From Bin80 sp964291275 (lineage in GTDB: Bacteria > Bacteroidota > Rhodothermia > Rhodothermales > Bin80), in NCBI GenBank assembly GCA_964291275.2, contig OZ219799.1, positions 1,116,001-1,180,000 on the forward strand: a DNA stretch of 64,000 nucleotides. The letters run 5' to 3'. The translations under genes were made by a program, and so were the position numbers. Below are positions 9,014 to 16,983 of the stretch, piece by piece. The notes below the pieces were generated by a model that searched no databases, was not told the DNA's origin, and was given only the letters and a program-made list of their open reading frames with translations. How positions within the stretch are numbered: position 1 is the stretch's first letter; each line of letters starts with the position of its first letter.

Positions 9014-11046
9014 CAGTGATTGTCTTATTGGGTGTTCTTAGCCCTCCTGTTTTTGGGCAGAACATGACGGCTTTCTGTCTGACGCAGACACACGCCCGTT
9101 CCGGAACGGTCTTACCAGTGACCGGCAAGGCAGGTGCCCGACCTATAGACGAAAACGAGCCGGCAGGTATGCGAGGTGTCAACGATACTCCAGGCACGGC
9201 TGAGCCACTTGGGCCACTGGGTGTTTCAGGTGTTCAAATCTCCGGTATGCTGTCTCCAGAGCCTCCAATTCTATATGGTGGTGCGGAAGAGGAAGTAGTT
9301 GATGATGGAGCAATCCATTTAGCTCGCGAGGTGCACCTGATCAGTGGTACACGTGTGCAGGTGCAGGGCATCATTGGCGATGGTCTTCACGGTAGTCGGG
9401 GCGGAAACACCGGAGATTTTGACGTCTATCGAATGGGTGCGTTGCTTGCGGGACAGAGAATAACGATAGATGTTGATACTTCTCCTGGTGATCCTAGACT
9501 AAACAGCAAGGTAGCTCTTTACGATAGCACAGGTATGCGATTGAATGCCAGCAAGAATGGTGGAGACGGTGATAGAAACAGCTATTTAGAGGTTGTTATT
9601 CCGGTAGATGGGGTTTACTTCGCGGTTGTTCGGGGAACTAACTCTTGGTGGCCAAGCGATCCTTTTGATCCTGCCTCAGGCCCAAAGGCAGGTAGCGAAG
9701 GTCCATACATTCTCACGCTTGGCATAGATGCAGAAGATCTTGACTGGTATAGCGTGGATATGCAGGCAGGTGATGTATTAAGTGCAGCAGTTGAAGACTC
9801 AGCCCGCCATCTAGTACTTGCGGATACTGATGGTACGGTTCATTTGGCGTCAGACCTTGATCGCAGTGATCTATTACCCGTCACAAGCCCATTGCTTAAG
9901 GGAGGAAATGCAAACCTTGCAATTGTAATCGCTGAGACAGGGAGATATTTTTTGCGTGTAGGTCATGGAGCCGGCAGTTACTCGGTGACATTGACCGCCC
10001 GTCGTGCGGGGCATGAGCAGGAATCCACCAAACAGGTTTTATTTGTGGATTTTGATGGTGCTGATTTTGATGCGCGGTTTATTGGAGGTCGTACTGATGC
10101 ACGGTTGTCCCCTTTGCAGAAATTTTTGGAGAATCAGGGTATTGCTCAGGACGAAGATTTCATCATTGATCTCGCGCTGGTTACACTCAAAGAAAATCTG
10201 GTTGATGACTTGCAGGAAGCGTTGGCCGTCGATGTTTTTTTAGACATCCAGAACAGCAGAGACCACCCGGATTCCTGGGGTGCGTCCAATGTAAGTCGTG
10301 TGATTGTTGGTGGGAGCCGGAGTGAACTGGGCCTGGAAACGATTGGTATTGCTGAAAGTGTGGACGTGGGCAATTTTGTTTTGAATGAAACCGCCGTTGT
10401 GCTCTTGGATCGAATTACAGATCCGCTATGGGAGCCCTCTTTTTCTGCGGTACAGCGTGCTCCGGGCGTCTCGATGGCTGACCTGCTCGGGTTGGCACTG
10501 GGCAATATTATTGCTCATGAAGCGGGACATTTAATTGCCAGTTTTCATACCGGACACGCTGAGTATCCTTGGCAGATCATGGATGCAAGTCCTGAAGCAG
10601 CGGGGTTTCTGGGAGCGGGGCCAGACAAAACACTGGGCACAGGAGATGACCTGGATGTAGACCTTGGTGTATCTCCTTATTGGGAACTTGAGGGCTTTAT
10701 TGGATTGCAGGATTCCCGTACGGCGACATTGTATGGTCTAGGTGGTGCGTACGTAACGCAATTGGTCTCACGGGTTTTTCCACTAGACGGGGCCATAGGT
10801 GCGGTGTATCCAAACCCTTCCGGTGACCGTGCATGGCTACCTGTTACACTTGAACGCTCGGGTCCACTAAAGCTAGAATTCTACGATATGCTAGGCCGTC
10901 TTCAGGTGAACATGGGTCAAAGTATAATGCCGCGGGGCCACTCGGACGTTTCGCTTCCAGTGAATTTGTTGGCACCGGGAACCTACTTGTTACGTGCACA
11001 GCTGAATGTTGGCACTATGGGGCGGAAGCTGGTTGTGATTCGGTAG
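8995..11046 (+). CDS. type IX-secreted metzincin-like metalloprotease with PPC-like domains
   Basis: 683 aa with a signal peptide (MGARSIAVIVLLGVLSPPVFGQ). Residues about 115-245 and 250-335 look like two prepeptidase C-terminal (PPC) beta domains (DFDVYRMGALLAGQ; DLDWYSVDMQAGD, ending GSYSVTLTA). The catalytic-looking helix is HEAGHLIASFH (His 508, Glu 509, His 512, His 518), a metzincin HExxHxxxxxH site in which the usual glycine at position 8 is alanine. A possible Met-turn (WQIMDA, Met 529) follows. The last 80 residues (AVYPNPSGD ... LLAPGTYLLRAQ ... KLVVIR) form a type IX secretion sorting domain, so the mature protein is surface-exposed or released. It overlaps the cytochrome gene by 19 bp. 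Confidence 0.8.
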   Translation: MGARSIAVIVLLGVLSPPVFGQNMTAFCLTQTHARSGTVLPVTGKAGARPIDENEPAGMRGVNDTPGTAEPLGPLGVSGVQISGMLSPEPPILYGGAEEEVVDDGAIHLAREVHLISGTRVQVQGIIGDGLHGSRGGNTGDFDVYRMGALLAGQRITIDVDTSPGDPRLNSKVALYDSTGMRLNASKNGGDGDRNSYLEVVIPVDGVYFAVVRGTNSWWPSDPFDPASGPKAGSEGPYILTLGIDAEDLDWYSVDMQAGDVLSAAVEDSARHLVLADTDGTVHLASDLDRSDLLPVTSPLLKGGNANLAIVIAETGRYFLRVGHGAGSYSVTLTARRAGHEQESTKQVLFVDFDGADFDARFIGGRTDARLSPLQKFLENQGIAQDEDFIIDLALVTLKENLVDDLQEALAVDVFLDIQNSRDHPDSWGASNVSRVIVGGSRSELGLETIGIAESVDVGNFVLNETAVVLLDRITDPLWEPSFSAVQRAPGVSMADLLGLALGNIIAHEAGHLIASFHTGHAEYPWQIMDASPEAAGFLGAGPDKTLGTGDDLDVDLGVSPYWELEGFIGLQDSRTATLYGLGGAYVTQLVSRVFPLDGAIGAVYPNPSGDRAWLPVTLERSGPLKLEFYDMLGRLQVNMGQSIMPRGHSDVSLPVNLLAPGTYLLRAQLNVGTMGRKLVVIR

Positions 11047-11600
11047 CTGGTGAATTGCTGGATAAGCCAAACTGGTCTGGGTCGTAGAGGCGAGAAATCT
11101 TTCGTATTGTGAAACTGCCATAGGTGATGGAAGCGTGTTCAGCCAACTTGCGCTAAGGAGATCCGCAAAGGTTTCAGATCAGCTGAACCATCAATTCGCG
11201 ATGGCGCCCGGTGAAGCCGAAACAATAATTAATCGATTCGCAAGATGGAGTTTTGACAACCTTGGTTCAGTAACACAAGAATCTCCAACAAAACACCATA
11301 AATCATCCCACTCACTTACGCCTTTGCTGTCAACTAATTTTAGATATTCCCAAAGCAGTGACCTCGAGGAGCAGAATAAGACCATGAAAGAGCGTCAAAA
11401 CAACAAAGACGCGATTATTCAAGATCGGATGAATCAACTTCTTGCCGGGGCTCTTATTCGTTGGTAGTATCTCTATTGGTAGAAATAGTCCAACGATATT
11501 TTCAGATACAAATACGTTTTGGTAGAACGTTCGTCACCGAGGTGTATGGAGCTTATACAATCCGCAGAAAAGAGTTGATGTAGCCGGACCAATTTGTTGC
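11047..11600. other. intergenic stretch without a recognisable gene
   Basis: About 550 bases between the metzincin-like gene and the broken propeller gene. A 110-codon open frame on the plus strand (11135-11467) has no domain, signal or ribosome-binding site that I can recognise. It is rich in Ser, Asn and Gln, unlike its neighbours, so I do not call it a gene. No clear terminator hairpin is visible. Confidence 0.5.
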
Positions 11601-12752
11601 TTATTCCCGAACTTGATATACGATCAGGGAGGCCTCCTCACTATGCTCGGCGTAGGCCCGCTCTTGCCGAATCACACGTAGATTTATGTTCATAGGGAGT
11701 TGTACTTGGCCGTGAAGTCGGTTTTCCTTATCAAAGATGAGCCACTGAGCGATGGTGTCCACTACTGAATGTGGGGTAATTTTCATCCAGATGCGTTCGA
11801 GATCGTCAACGACAAAATTCTCGAAGGCGGGTTTGGTAGCAGGAAGATCAGCTGCGAGGACCACCTCGCGATACCAATCCGGACTTTCTCCGACGTAGTA
11901 GTGAACCTCTTGGCGCGTTAGCGGAATGGGTGTGAGCACATGTGAGACGATCTTGCTCTGGACGCCGTTTGGCGAAATGACCGCAATATCAACAGATTCC
12001 GTTCAACCCGCGTAGAGCTTATCGTCAGATCCCATGCGCACAACGGGCTTACGACCAAAGGGCATCCTCACAGCGAAGCGAAAATCGTCTTCAGCAGAAA
12101 CAAGCCATTCGGCTGCTGGCAAGTGATGTACAGGTGGATGTATGACTTGTCCCGTCCAGTCAACCTGCATAACATTCAAGAGGCGGTTCGTCATTGCGTC
12201 GCCCGGAGATACGGGCCAACCGTATGTTAAAAGAAAACCCGTATTAAGTACGCCGACTAGCCAATTCGGCAGTCCGAGCGAGTCTTGTGAAACCGTAAAG
12301 TCGTAGGCCAGCATCATCTCATCCGGTTCATACACGGACATTCGCTCCAAAGAGGAGTCAAACACATAGAGCGTGTCAGCTGGGCCTATATGGACGGATG
12401 CAATTCGTTGAAATTCGCCAGGACCATTGCCTTCTTGTCCAATGATTTTAATGAGGTTTCCCTCTGCTGAGAACATATAGATCTTGGGTTCTTGCTGTTC
12501 TCCCACAAAAATCCGCCTCGATCCGTCAACGGCGACGAGTTCTCCAATGCTAGCGAAGAGAGTAGTTTTCCCGCCGGTTTCGTTGCCTATCCGAAAGAGT
12601 TCAGTTAGCTCGGGTCTGGATGGTACGGGGGCTTTTGCTTCGTCCTTACTCTCGTTAGCACAGCCCAGCAGGAAAGAAGTGGCGGCAATAGATAACAGTA
12701 GGAGAGGGGTTGTCCATTTCATCAAAGAGAAGAGTCTTGGGCGTGGTAGCAA
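11601..12752 (-). pseudogene. 6-bladed beta-propeller lipoprotein gene broken by an in-frame TGA
   Basis: The frame opens at 12752 and reads a lipoprotein signal (LLLSIAATSFLLGC) and propeller blades (RRIFVGEQQEPKIYMFSAEG; GPGEFQRIASVHIGPADTLYVFD). It reaches a TGA at 12005-12003 just after DDKLYAG. The same frame then continues without shift for another 133 codons (TESVDIAVISPNG, then LTPIPLTRQEVHYYVG) to the stop at 11601. In intact relatives the text DG-LYVG-TE-YxIxVxxPDG runs through without a break, so the TGA is a point nonsense mutation in a gene of about 383 codons. TGA is an ordinary stop elsewhere in this window. The first 249 residues could still be made as a truncated protein. It lies next to two transposon remnants. 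Confidence 0.82.
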
Positions 12753-12754
12753 AA

Positions 12755-13071
12755 TTAGTTAGGGCTTGGCGTTTCGTAACCGACTAAGGCAGGCTTAACC
12801 TGATGTTTTTGCACTTGTTGCAGCAGGATCGCTTGCGGGGCTGACAACTGGTCTGTGTACTGGATCTGTTTCAGTGCCATGATTACCACCGATGACACTG
12901 ATCCTAGTTGACCCAACGCTTGATTCTATGCAGGACTTCGTTGACTTGACTGTTGAGATGTTCCACGATGTTGGTGGTCCGCAAACTCCTCCGCAACTCC
13001 CTATCTACGTTTGACCGGTGTAGCGTTAGCGTCTTCTCCACACCCTCCATCAGGCTTCGGGCGGCCTAGCG
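12755..13071 (-). pseudogene. IS256/mutator-type transposase remnant, C-terminal part
   Basis: Read on the minus strand from 13071, one frame gives AARSLMEGVEKTLTLHR, RRSLRTTNIVEHLNSQ and RIKRW. This closely follows the C-terminal region of IS256-family (mutator-type) transposases (SLEEGLEETLTLHR; RSLKTTN.IES.NSQ; KRWxxxDQRxRW). TAG and TGA stops interrupt it and a frameshift is needed to continue (ALKQIQYTDQ) to about 12755. It is a dead relic. The matching upstream half lies at 15633-15775, separated by the IS4-family insertion. Confidence 0.7.
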
Positions 13072-13086
13072 CTGCCCATTACCCAA
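13072..13086. repeat. left terminal inverted repeat of the IS4-family element
   Basis: 15 bp that match the right end exactly in reverse complement; similarity stops at base 16. The 8-bp direct repeat GCCTAGCG lies directly outside at 13064-13071. Confidence 0.88.
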
Positions 13087-13287
13087 GTAATGGTGTAGTC
13101 TAACTATTGTGGGAGATCCGTGAGCGTTTTTTCTACCGCCGTGATTGTCTGGTCGGAGCGCCTCTTTACAGCGCACGCCTTGATGGTCCGCAGCATAGGG
13201 TGACGGAGCGTTTTCACGCTTGGGTTCACGGTACCGGTACGTCCGGGCCATAGCATTGGGGTAAGAGTCTCCCGTTTCGTGAGGGTA

Positions 13288-15573
13288 TCACGAATCTGCA
13301 CAGCAGCAGCAGCGGGCCTGGGTCTCCTCAATGTGCATCTGATAGCCCACCAAGGCCATAGCGAGTCGTTCGATTCCCCTCCACATGACCTGATGGCCCG
13401 GCGGTGGGGCACGATTCCGGTTTTGATAGCCGCCCAACACCCCCACCAGCAACATGGCGTCCCGCAGCATCTTGGGTTCCGGCAGTCGTACCCGCTTGGC
13501 GTAGCCGGTCAAGAATCCAAGTTCCAGTTCTGTGAAGAATACCGACGGATCCAGCTCCGGCATGGTTCGCCCCAACAGCGTCAGCACCATGAGACGCCAG
13601 GCAATCACACAGTAGATCGCCAATGCCCGTTCCAGTCTTAAGGCGCTCCGCAGCTGCATATGTTCCACTTTGCAGCCACTCTTGAGCACCCGGAAAAAGT
13701 CCTCAATCCGCCAACGTTTCAGATAATACCCCAGCACCCGCTCCGCAGCCCGGGCCGAGGGCACCGCAAGACTGGTCAGCAGATACCATTCAATCGCCTT
13801 TTCACCCGCAGGCGGCGAGACTTCTTTGATATGCATCCCGGTGAGCGTCACCGGATCCGCATCCGCAACCAGTGGAGTCGCGGGCAGCGTAACCGGGCCA
13901 TAGCGTACTTCGGCATCGGCGACGCGATAGGCGCGTCCGGCCGTCTTCGACCGCACGGACCGGCGATGAATCTCAATCCTGATCGTCTTGGCAGCTTTGC
14001 CACCGGACATCGTCTCAAACAGCTTTTTGCCTTTTGCCAGACGCCGATTCTTAGATGCCCGCACCAGCAGATCAACCCGCTTGTGCTGCCGCTGCGCATC
14101 AAAGAGCGCAAAACTGTCGCCCTCCCGATCCATCACGCAGAGGACCTTGATCTTGCGCGATAGCTCCTGCGCGGCTTCACAAATATCCGCATAACCATCC
14201 AGCCACCGCTGCGCCTTTGGCTTCAACGGTCCATCGGTCGGATCTTTGTAACTGCACCGCAACACGCCCAGTGGCAGACCATCGGTGGTGGTCGCCAGCG
14301 TGGTATGAATATGCAGTCCCCGCGATTTGGTCGTGGTCTGAGTCTGACCAATGACTTCCAAGTCCTCGCAGGCCAGACGCGACCCGTAATTGAGCCGACT
14401 GCCATCCTGGATGCATAAGACCACCTTTTGGCTGCGCATACGCTCTATGGTACGCGCCCGATGCGGGGCCAACACGTTCTCCGGCGTCACCTCAGACGCC
14501 GGATCGCTCGCCAGCAGGCGATAATGCCCCTTGACCGCCGCCCGATCATAGCCCGTGTTCCCGGTAATCGCCGCGCCGATGGTATCGGCGAGCAGAGACG
14601 CACTCTTGACCAGCCGCGCCGAGCGCAGCGCGTTGCCCAGCGGCGCATCCCCAAACTCGGCATCGGCCCACTGTTCGCTATCCAACATCTCACCAGGTTG
14701 TCTGACCGGACGTAATTCCACCGCAGGCACCCCCAGTTGCTGACGCCACCTGCGATGAAGTTCGTATACATACAACGCCTTCGGCGGCTCCAGAGTGTCA
14801 TGGCGGAGGCCGCCAGCGGTTTGTCCAATGTACTGAAAATTGGTGGCCTTGAAGCAGGAACCCGACCATTCGGGATCCACATAGGTTTCAACGATCCACA
14901 CCCGGTAGCCGTAATGCTGCTGATAGTCCTCAGCCAGTCGCCTGAGCAGGCGACTGAGCACGTAGCTGGCCAGATGCTGGCATCGCTCCCGCATCAGGAA
15001 TCGGCTCAGACACACCACACGGTGCAGATGGGCCTGTCGCTGTGCGTCCGACCAGGCCATCCACTGCTCCCGGGCCGCCAGTCGCAGGGCGGCCGCCGAA
15101 AAACCGACCGCACCCACATAACCGTGTGCACTGTCAATCAGATACCGTACCTGGGCACCGCAAAATGTCGTCACACCACGCGGATGCTCATGATGCAACA
15201 GCGTGTTCCAAATCTCACGCTGATCGGTGTCGGTCACCTTAACCAGCGTAAGACCCTCCACCTCGTTAACAACCTCAGGCAAACGTTCCGGGGCAGGCAC
15301 CGGTTCGGCCAGCAGGCGGGGACCCGCCCCCGCCGCGTAATTGTTCGTCGGCGCAGGCAATGCTATCCGCCCACGGTCGGCCAGCTTTGACAACGCACGG
15401 GCGCAAGTGGACACCTGCAACCGACCGCAGGCATCAACGAATGTGAAAAGTTCACACACGCGCCTTGCTATCGCCGCGCGCGTGGACAACGCGGCATCGC
15501 CCAACACCGCGGTGAGACGCGACTGCGATTCCGGAGCACTCAAGGTGCGCAAAACCTGACTCTGCGTGAACAT
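13288..15573 (-). CDS. IS4-family (Tn5-like) transposase with N-terminal DruA-like (DUF4338) domain
   Basis: 761 aa, against roughly 400-480 for a plain IS4/Tn5 transposase. Residues about 20-255 match the DUF4338/DruA fold seen in Druantia anti-phage systems (YLIDSAHGYVGAVGFSAAAL; HLASYVLSRLLRRLAEDY; VETYVDPEWSGSCFKATNF). Residues about 300-370 are a Tn5-type DNA-binding domain (WADAEFGDAPLGNALRSARL ... VLAPH). The RNase H-like core has the DDE triad: Asp 390 (CIQDGS), Asp 482 (VMDREGD) and Glu 624 within the YREK motif (YLKRWRIEDFFRVLK). All catalytic residues are present. What the DruA part does in transposition is unknown. Confidence 0.88.
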   Translation of the reverse strand: MFTQSQVLRTLSAPESQSRLTAVLGDAALSTRAAIARRVCELFTFVDACGRLQVSTCARALSKLADRGRIALPAPTNNYAAGAGPRLLAEPVPAPERLPEVVNEVEGLTLVKVTDTDQREIWNTLLHHEHPRGVTTFCGAQVRYLIDSAHGYVGAVGFSAAALRLAAREQWMAWSDAQRQAHLHRVVCLSRFLMRERCQHLASYVLSRLLRRLAEDYQQHYGYRVWIVETYVDPEWSGSCFKATNFQYIGQTAGGLRHDTLEPPKALYVYELHRRWRQQLGVPAVELRPVRQPGEMLDSEQWADAEFGDAPLGNALRSARLVKSASLLADTIGAAITGNTGYDRAAVKGHYRLLASDPASEVTPENVLAPHRARTIERMRSQKVVLCIQDGSRLNYGSRLACEDLEVIGQTQTTTKSRGLHIHTTLATTTDGLPLGVLRCSYKDPTDGPLKPKAQRWLDGYADICEAAQELSRKIKVLCVMDREGDSFALFDAQRQHKRVDLLVRASKNRRLAKGKKLFETMSGGKAAKTIRIEIHRRSVRSKTAGRAYRVADAEVRYGPVTLPATPLVADADPVTLTGMHIKEVSPPAGEKAIEWYLLTSLAVPSARAAERVLGYYLKRWRIEDFFRVLKSGCKVEHMQLRSALRLERALAIYCVIAWRLMVLTLLGRTMPELDPSVFFTELELGFLTGYAKRVRLPEPKMLRDAMLLVGVLGGYQNRNRAPPPGHQVMWRGIERLAMALVGYQMHIEETQARCCCCADS

Positions 15574-15617
15574 GCCACCAATATATGGGGCACTGTTCAG
15601 AATGTCAAGTCAAAAAG

Positions 15618-15632
15618 TTGGGTAATGGGCAG
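15618..15632. repeat. right terminal inverted repeat of the IS4-family element
   Basis: 15 bp, the exact reverse complement of 13072-13086. The second copy of the 8-bp target duplication follows at 15633-15640. The transposase start codon is 45 bases inside this end, so the promoter must lie within or just outside the repeat. Confidence 0.88.
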
Positions 15633-15775
15633 GCCTAGCGGGCCCTTTGGTATGCAATTCTTCACAGATCGACTCCATACACTGGTTTTGCCTCGTTGTA
15701 CGCTTCTTGAGTGTCCGTAAGGGGCAGCATAGATTGAAAAATGTCTACTCGTCTTCCTCGTTGTAAACTATTATA
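15633..15775 (-). pseudogene. IS256/mutator-type transposase remnant, upstream part
   Basis: Read on the minus strand this gives SLQRGRRVDIFQSMLPL, LTDTQEAYNEAK and then stops. This corresponds to the region just before the SLEEG block of IS256-family transposases (a run of the type LQRAY...YAEAKAAL). It joins the fragment at 12755-13071 once the IS4 element and one copy of the target duplication are removed. Too short and broken to function. Confidence 0.55.
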
Positions 15776-16006
15776 GAAGCACTCCCCGCAATGGTATGTT
15801 GATTATAGGAGTTGGCGACCTATTACGATTTAATTTGCCATTTTGTGGGCAGAGATCAGGTGACTGTGTCGAATACTAGCGCATGCGTTATTGGGGCTGT
15901 GCTATGCCGGAGACCTGTTACAATTTGGTAGCTCATATGTCCACTGGAATAAATGGAGAGTCCCGTGGAATATGGTCACGTTAGCAACAGTTTTGGTATT
16001 TCCTAG
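15776..16006. other. leader region upstream of the metal ABC operon
   Basis: About 230 AT-richer bases with no open frame that I would call a gene. It must hold the promoter of the metal transporter operon, but I cannot place -35 and -10 boxes with confidence. Confidence 0.4.
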
Positions 16007-16024
16007 TTTTAGGCTAGACTAAAA
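16007..16024. promoter_or_regulatory. DtxR/MntR/IdeR-type metalloregulator operator
   Basis: TTTTAGGCTAGACTAAAA is an 18-bp palindrome with mismatches at only one symmetric pair of positions. It closely matches the TTAGG..CTAA sites bound by DtxR-family repressors (MntR, IdeR, TroR). It lies 14 bases before the start codon of the metal-binding lipoprotein, where a bound repressor would block the operon when metal is plentiful. The regulator gene itself is not in the window unless the winged-helix tails of the permeases act as one. Confidence 0.72.
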
Positions 16025-16038
16025 ATGGTAAATACCGA

Positions 16039-16983
16039 ATGCGTTCGCCTGCTGTCTGTATTATAGTACTCGGTCTGCTAACGTCTTGCACTTCAACGGA
16101 GGAGATCGGTCCTCCTCTTGCAGACCGTGCAATCAGGGTTGTGGCGACAACGAGCATCGTTGCGGATCTGGTACGTGCAGTTGGTGGGGCGGAAGTGAGC
16201 GTTGAATCGTTGATGGGCCCGGGGGTTGATCCGCATCTATACAAGGCTAGTGCCCGCGATGTTGACAAAATGGCCCAGGCCGATATCGTGGTTTATAATG
16301 GTCTTCATCTTGAGGGTAAGATGGGGGATCTGTTCGAGGCGATGGCTGCACGGGGGAAGCCAACAGTCGCAATTGCAGAGGTTAGCATTCCCGATAGTTT
16401 ATTGCAGGTTTCAGAGCTTTTTCAAGGTAATTATGATCCGCATATCTGGTTTGACGCTGAGCTATGGGCCCGTGCTGCACATGCGCTCGCAAATACCCTA
16501 GGGGCCCTGGACACTGCACGTGGAGCTATGTTTGCAATGCGAGGAGATGGTTATGCAGACGAGCTGTTGGAGGTACACGCTTATGTGCATGAGAAAGTTA
16601 ATGAGGTACCAGAGGAGCAGCGAGTGCTCATAACCTCTCACGATGCGTTCGGTTATTTTGGGCGGGCGTATGGGTTTGAGGTACATGGGCTTCAGGGAAT
16701 TTCCACTGCTTCGGAAGCAGGTGCGGCAGATGTACAGAACTTGGCTACACTTGTAACTGAACGGCGAATTCCGGCGATGTTCATAGAGTCATCGGTTTCA
16801 CCACGTGGTATTGAAGCCGTCCAGGAAGCTGTAAATGCCAAGGGCTTTGAGGTCAGTATTGGCGGCATATTGTACGGGGATGCACTGGGCGGGCCATCCA
16901 CACCAGCAGCTACGTATCTGGATATGATCCGCTACAATATTGATACTATCGTTAAGGCACTCTCGAATGGCGAACGCAATTGA
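16039..16983 (+). CDS. zinc/manganese ABC transporter substrate-binding lipoprotein (TroA/ZnuA family)
   Basis: 314 aa. Lipobox LLTSC (Cys 17). It is a cluster A-I metal-binding protein with the full TroA-type ligand set in order: His 66 (VDPHLYK), His 135 (NYDPHIW), His 201 (ITSHDAFGYF) and Asp 281 (LYGDALGG). The His-His-His-Asp set resembles TroA (Zn/Mn) rather than the His-His-Glu-Asp of dedicated Mn proteins. The His-rich loop of ZnuA is absent. It captures divalent metal outside the inner membrane and hands it to the permease pair. A DtxR-type palindrome sits just upstream. Its 3' end overlaps the ATPase gene by 17 bases. Confidence 0.9.
   Translation: MRSPAVCIIVLGLLTSCTSTEEIGPPLADRAIRVVATTSIVADLVRAVGGAEVSVESLMGPGVDPHLYKASARDVDKMAQADIVVYNGLHLEGKMGDLFEAMAARGKPTVAIAEVSIPDSLLQVSELFQGNYDPHIWFDAELWARAAHALANTLGALDTARGAMFAMRGDGYADELLEVHAYVHEKVNEVPEEQRVLITSHDAFGYFGRAYGFEVHGLQGISTASEAGAADVQNLATLVTERRIPAMFIESSVSPRGIEAVQEAVNAKGFEVSIGGILYGDALGGPSTPAATYLDMIRYNIDTIVKALSNGERN

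Larger units (their letters stand above)
13072..15632 (-). mobile_element. complete IS4-family insertion sequence, 2561 bp
   Basis: Both ends are visible. The left end begins CTGCCCATTACCCAA (13072-13086) and the right end is its exact reverse complement (15618-15632), giving 15-bp perfect inverted repeats. Immediately outside, GCCTAGCG is present at 13064-13071 and again at 15633-15640, an 8-bp target-site duplication. The single gene inside is a 761-aa transposase. Perfect ends and an intact gene suggest a recent and possibly still active insertion. It landed inside a decayed IS256-type transposase gene. Confidence 0.9.

Noticed and set aside
11135..11467. 110-codon plus-strand open frame
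   Set aside because: No ribosome-binding site, signal, domain or neighbour link, and Ser/Asn/Gln-rich composition unlike adjacent genes; most likely chance.
12003..12005. TGA read as selenocysteine or reassigned codon
   Set aside because: Many genes here stop at TGA (including ATGA overlaps), no SECIS-like hairpin is apparent after it, and propellers are not selenoproteins; nonsense mutation is simpler.
13288..15573. Druantia anti-phage defence system
   Set aside because: Only the DruA-like domain is present, fused to a transposase inside a complete insertion sequence; no DruB-E helicase or other defence genes are nearby.
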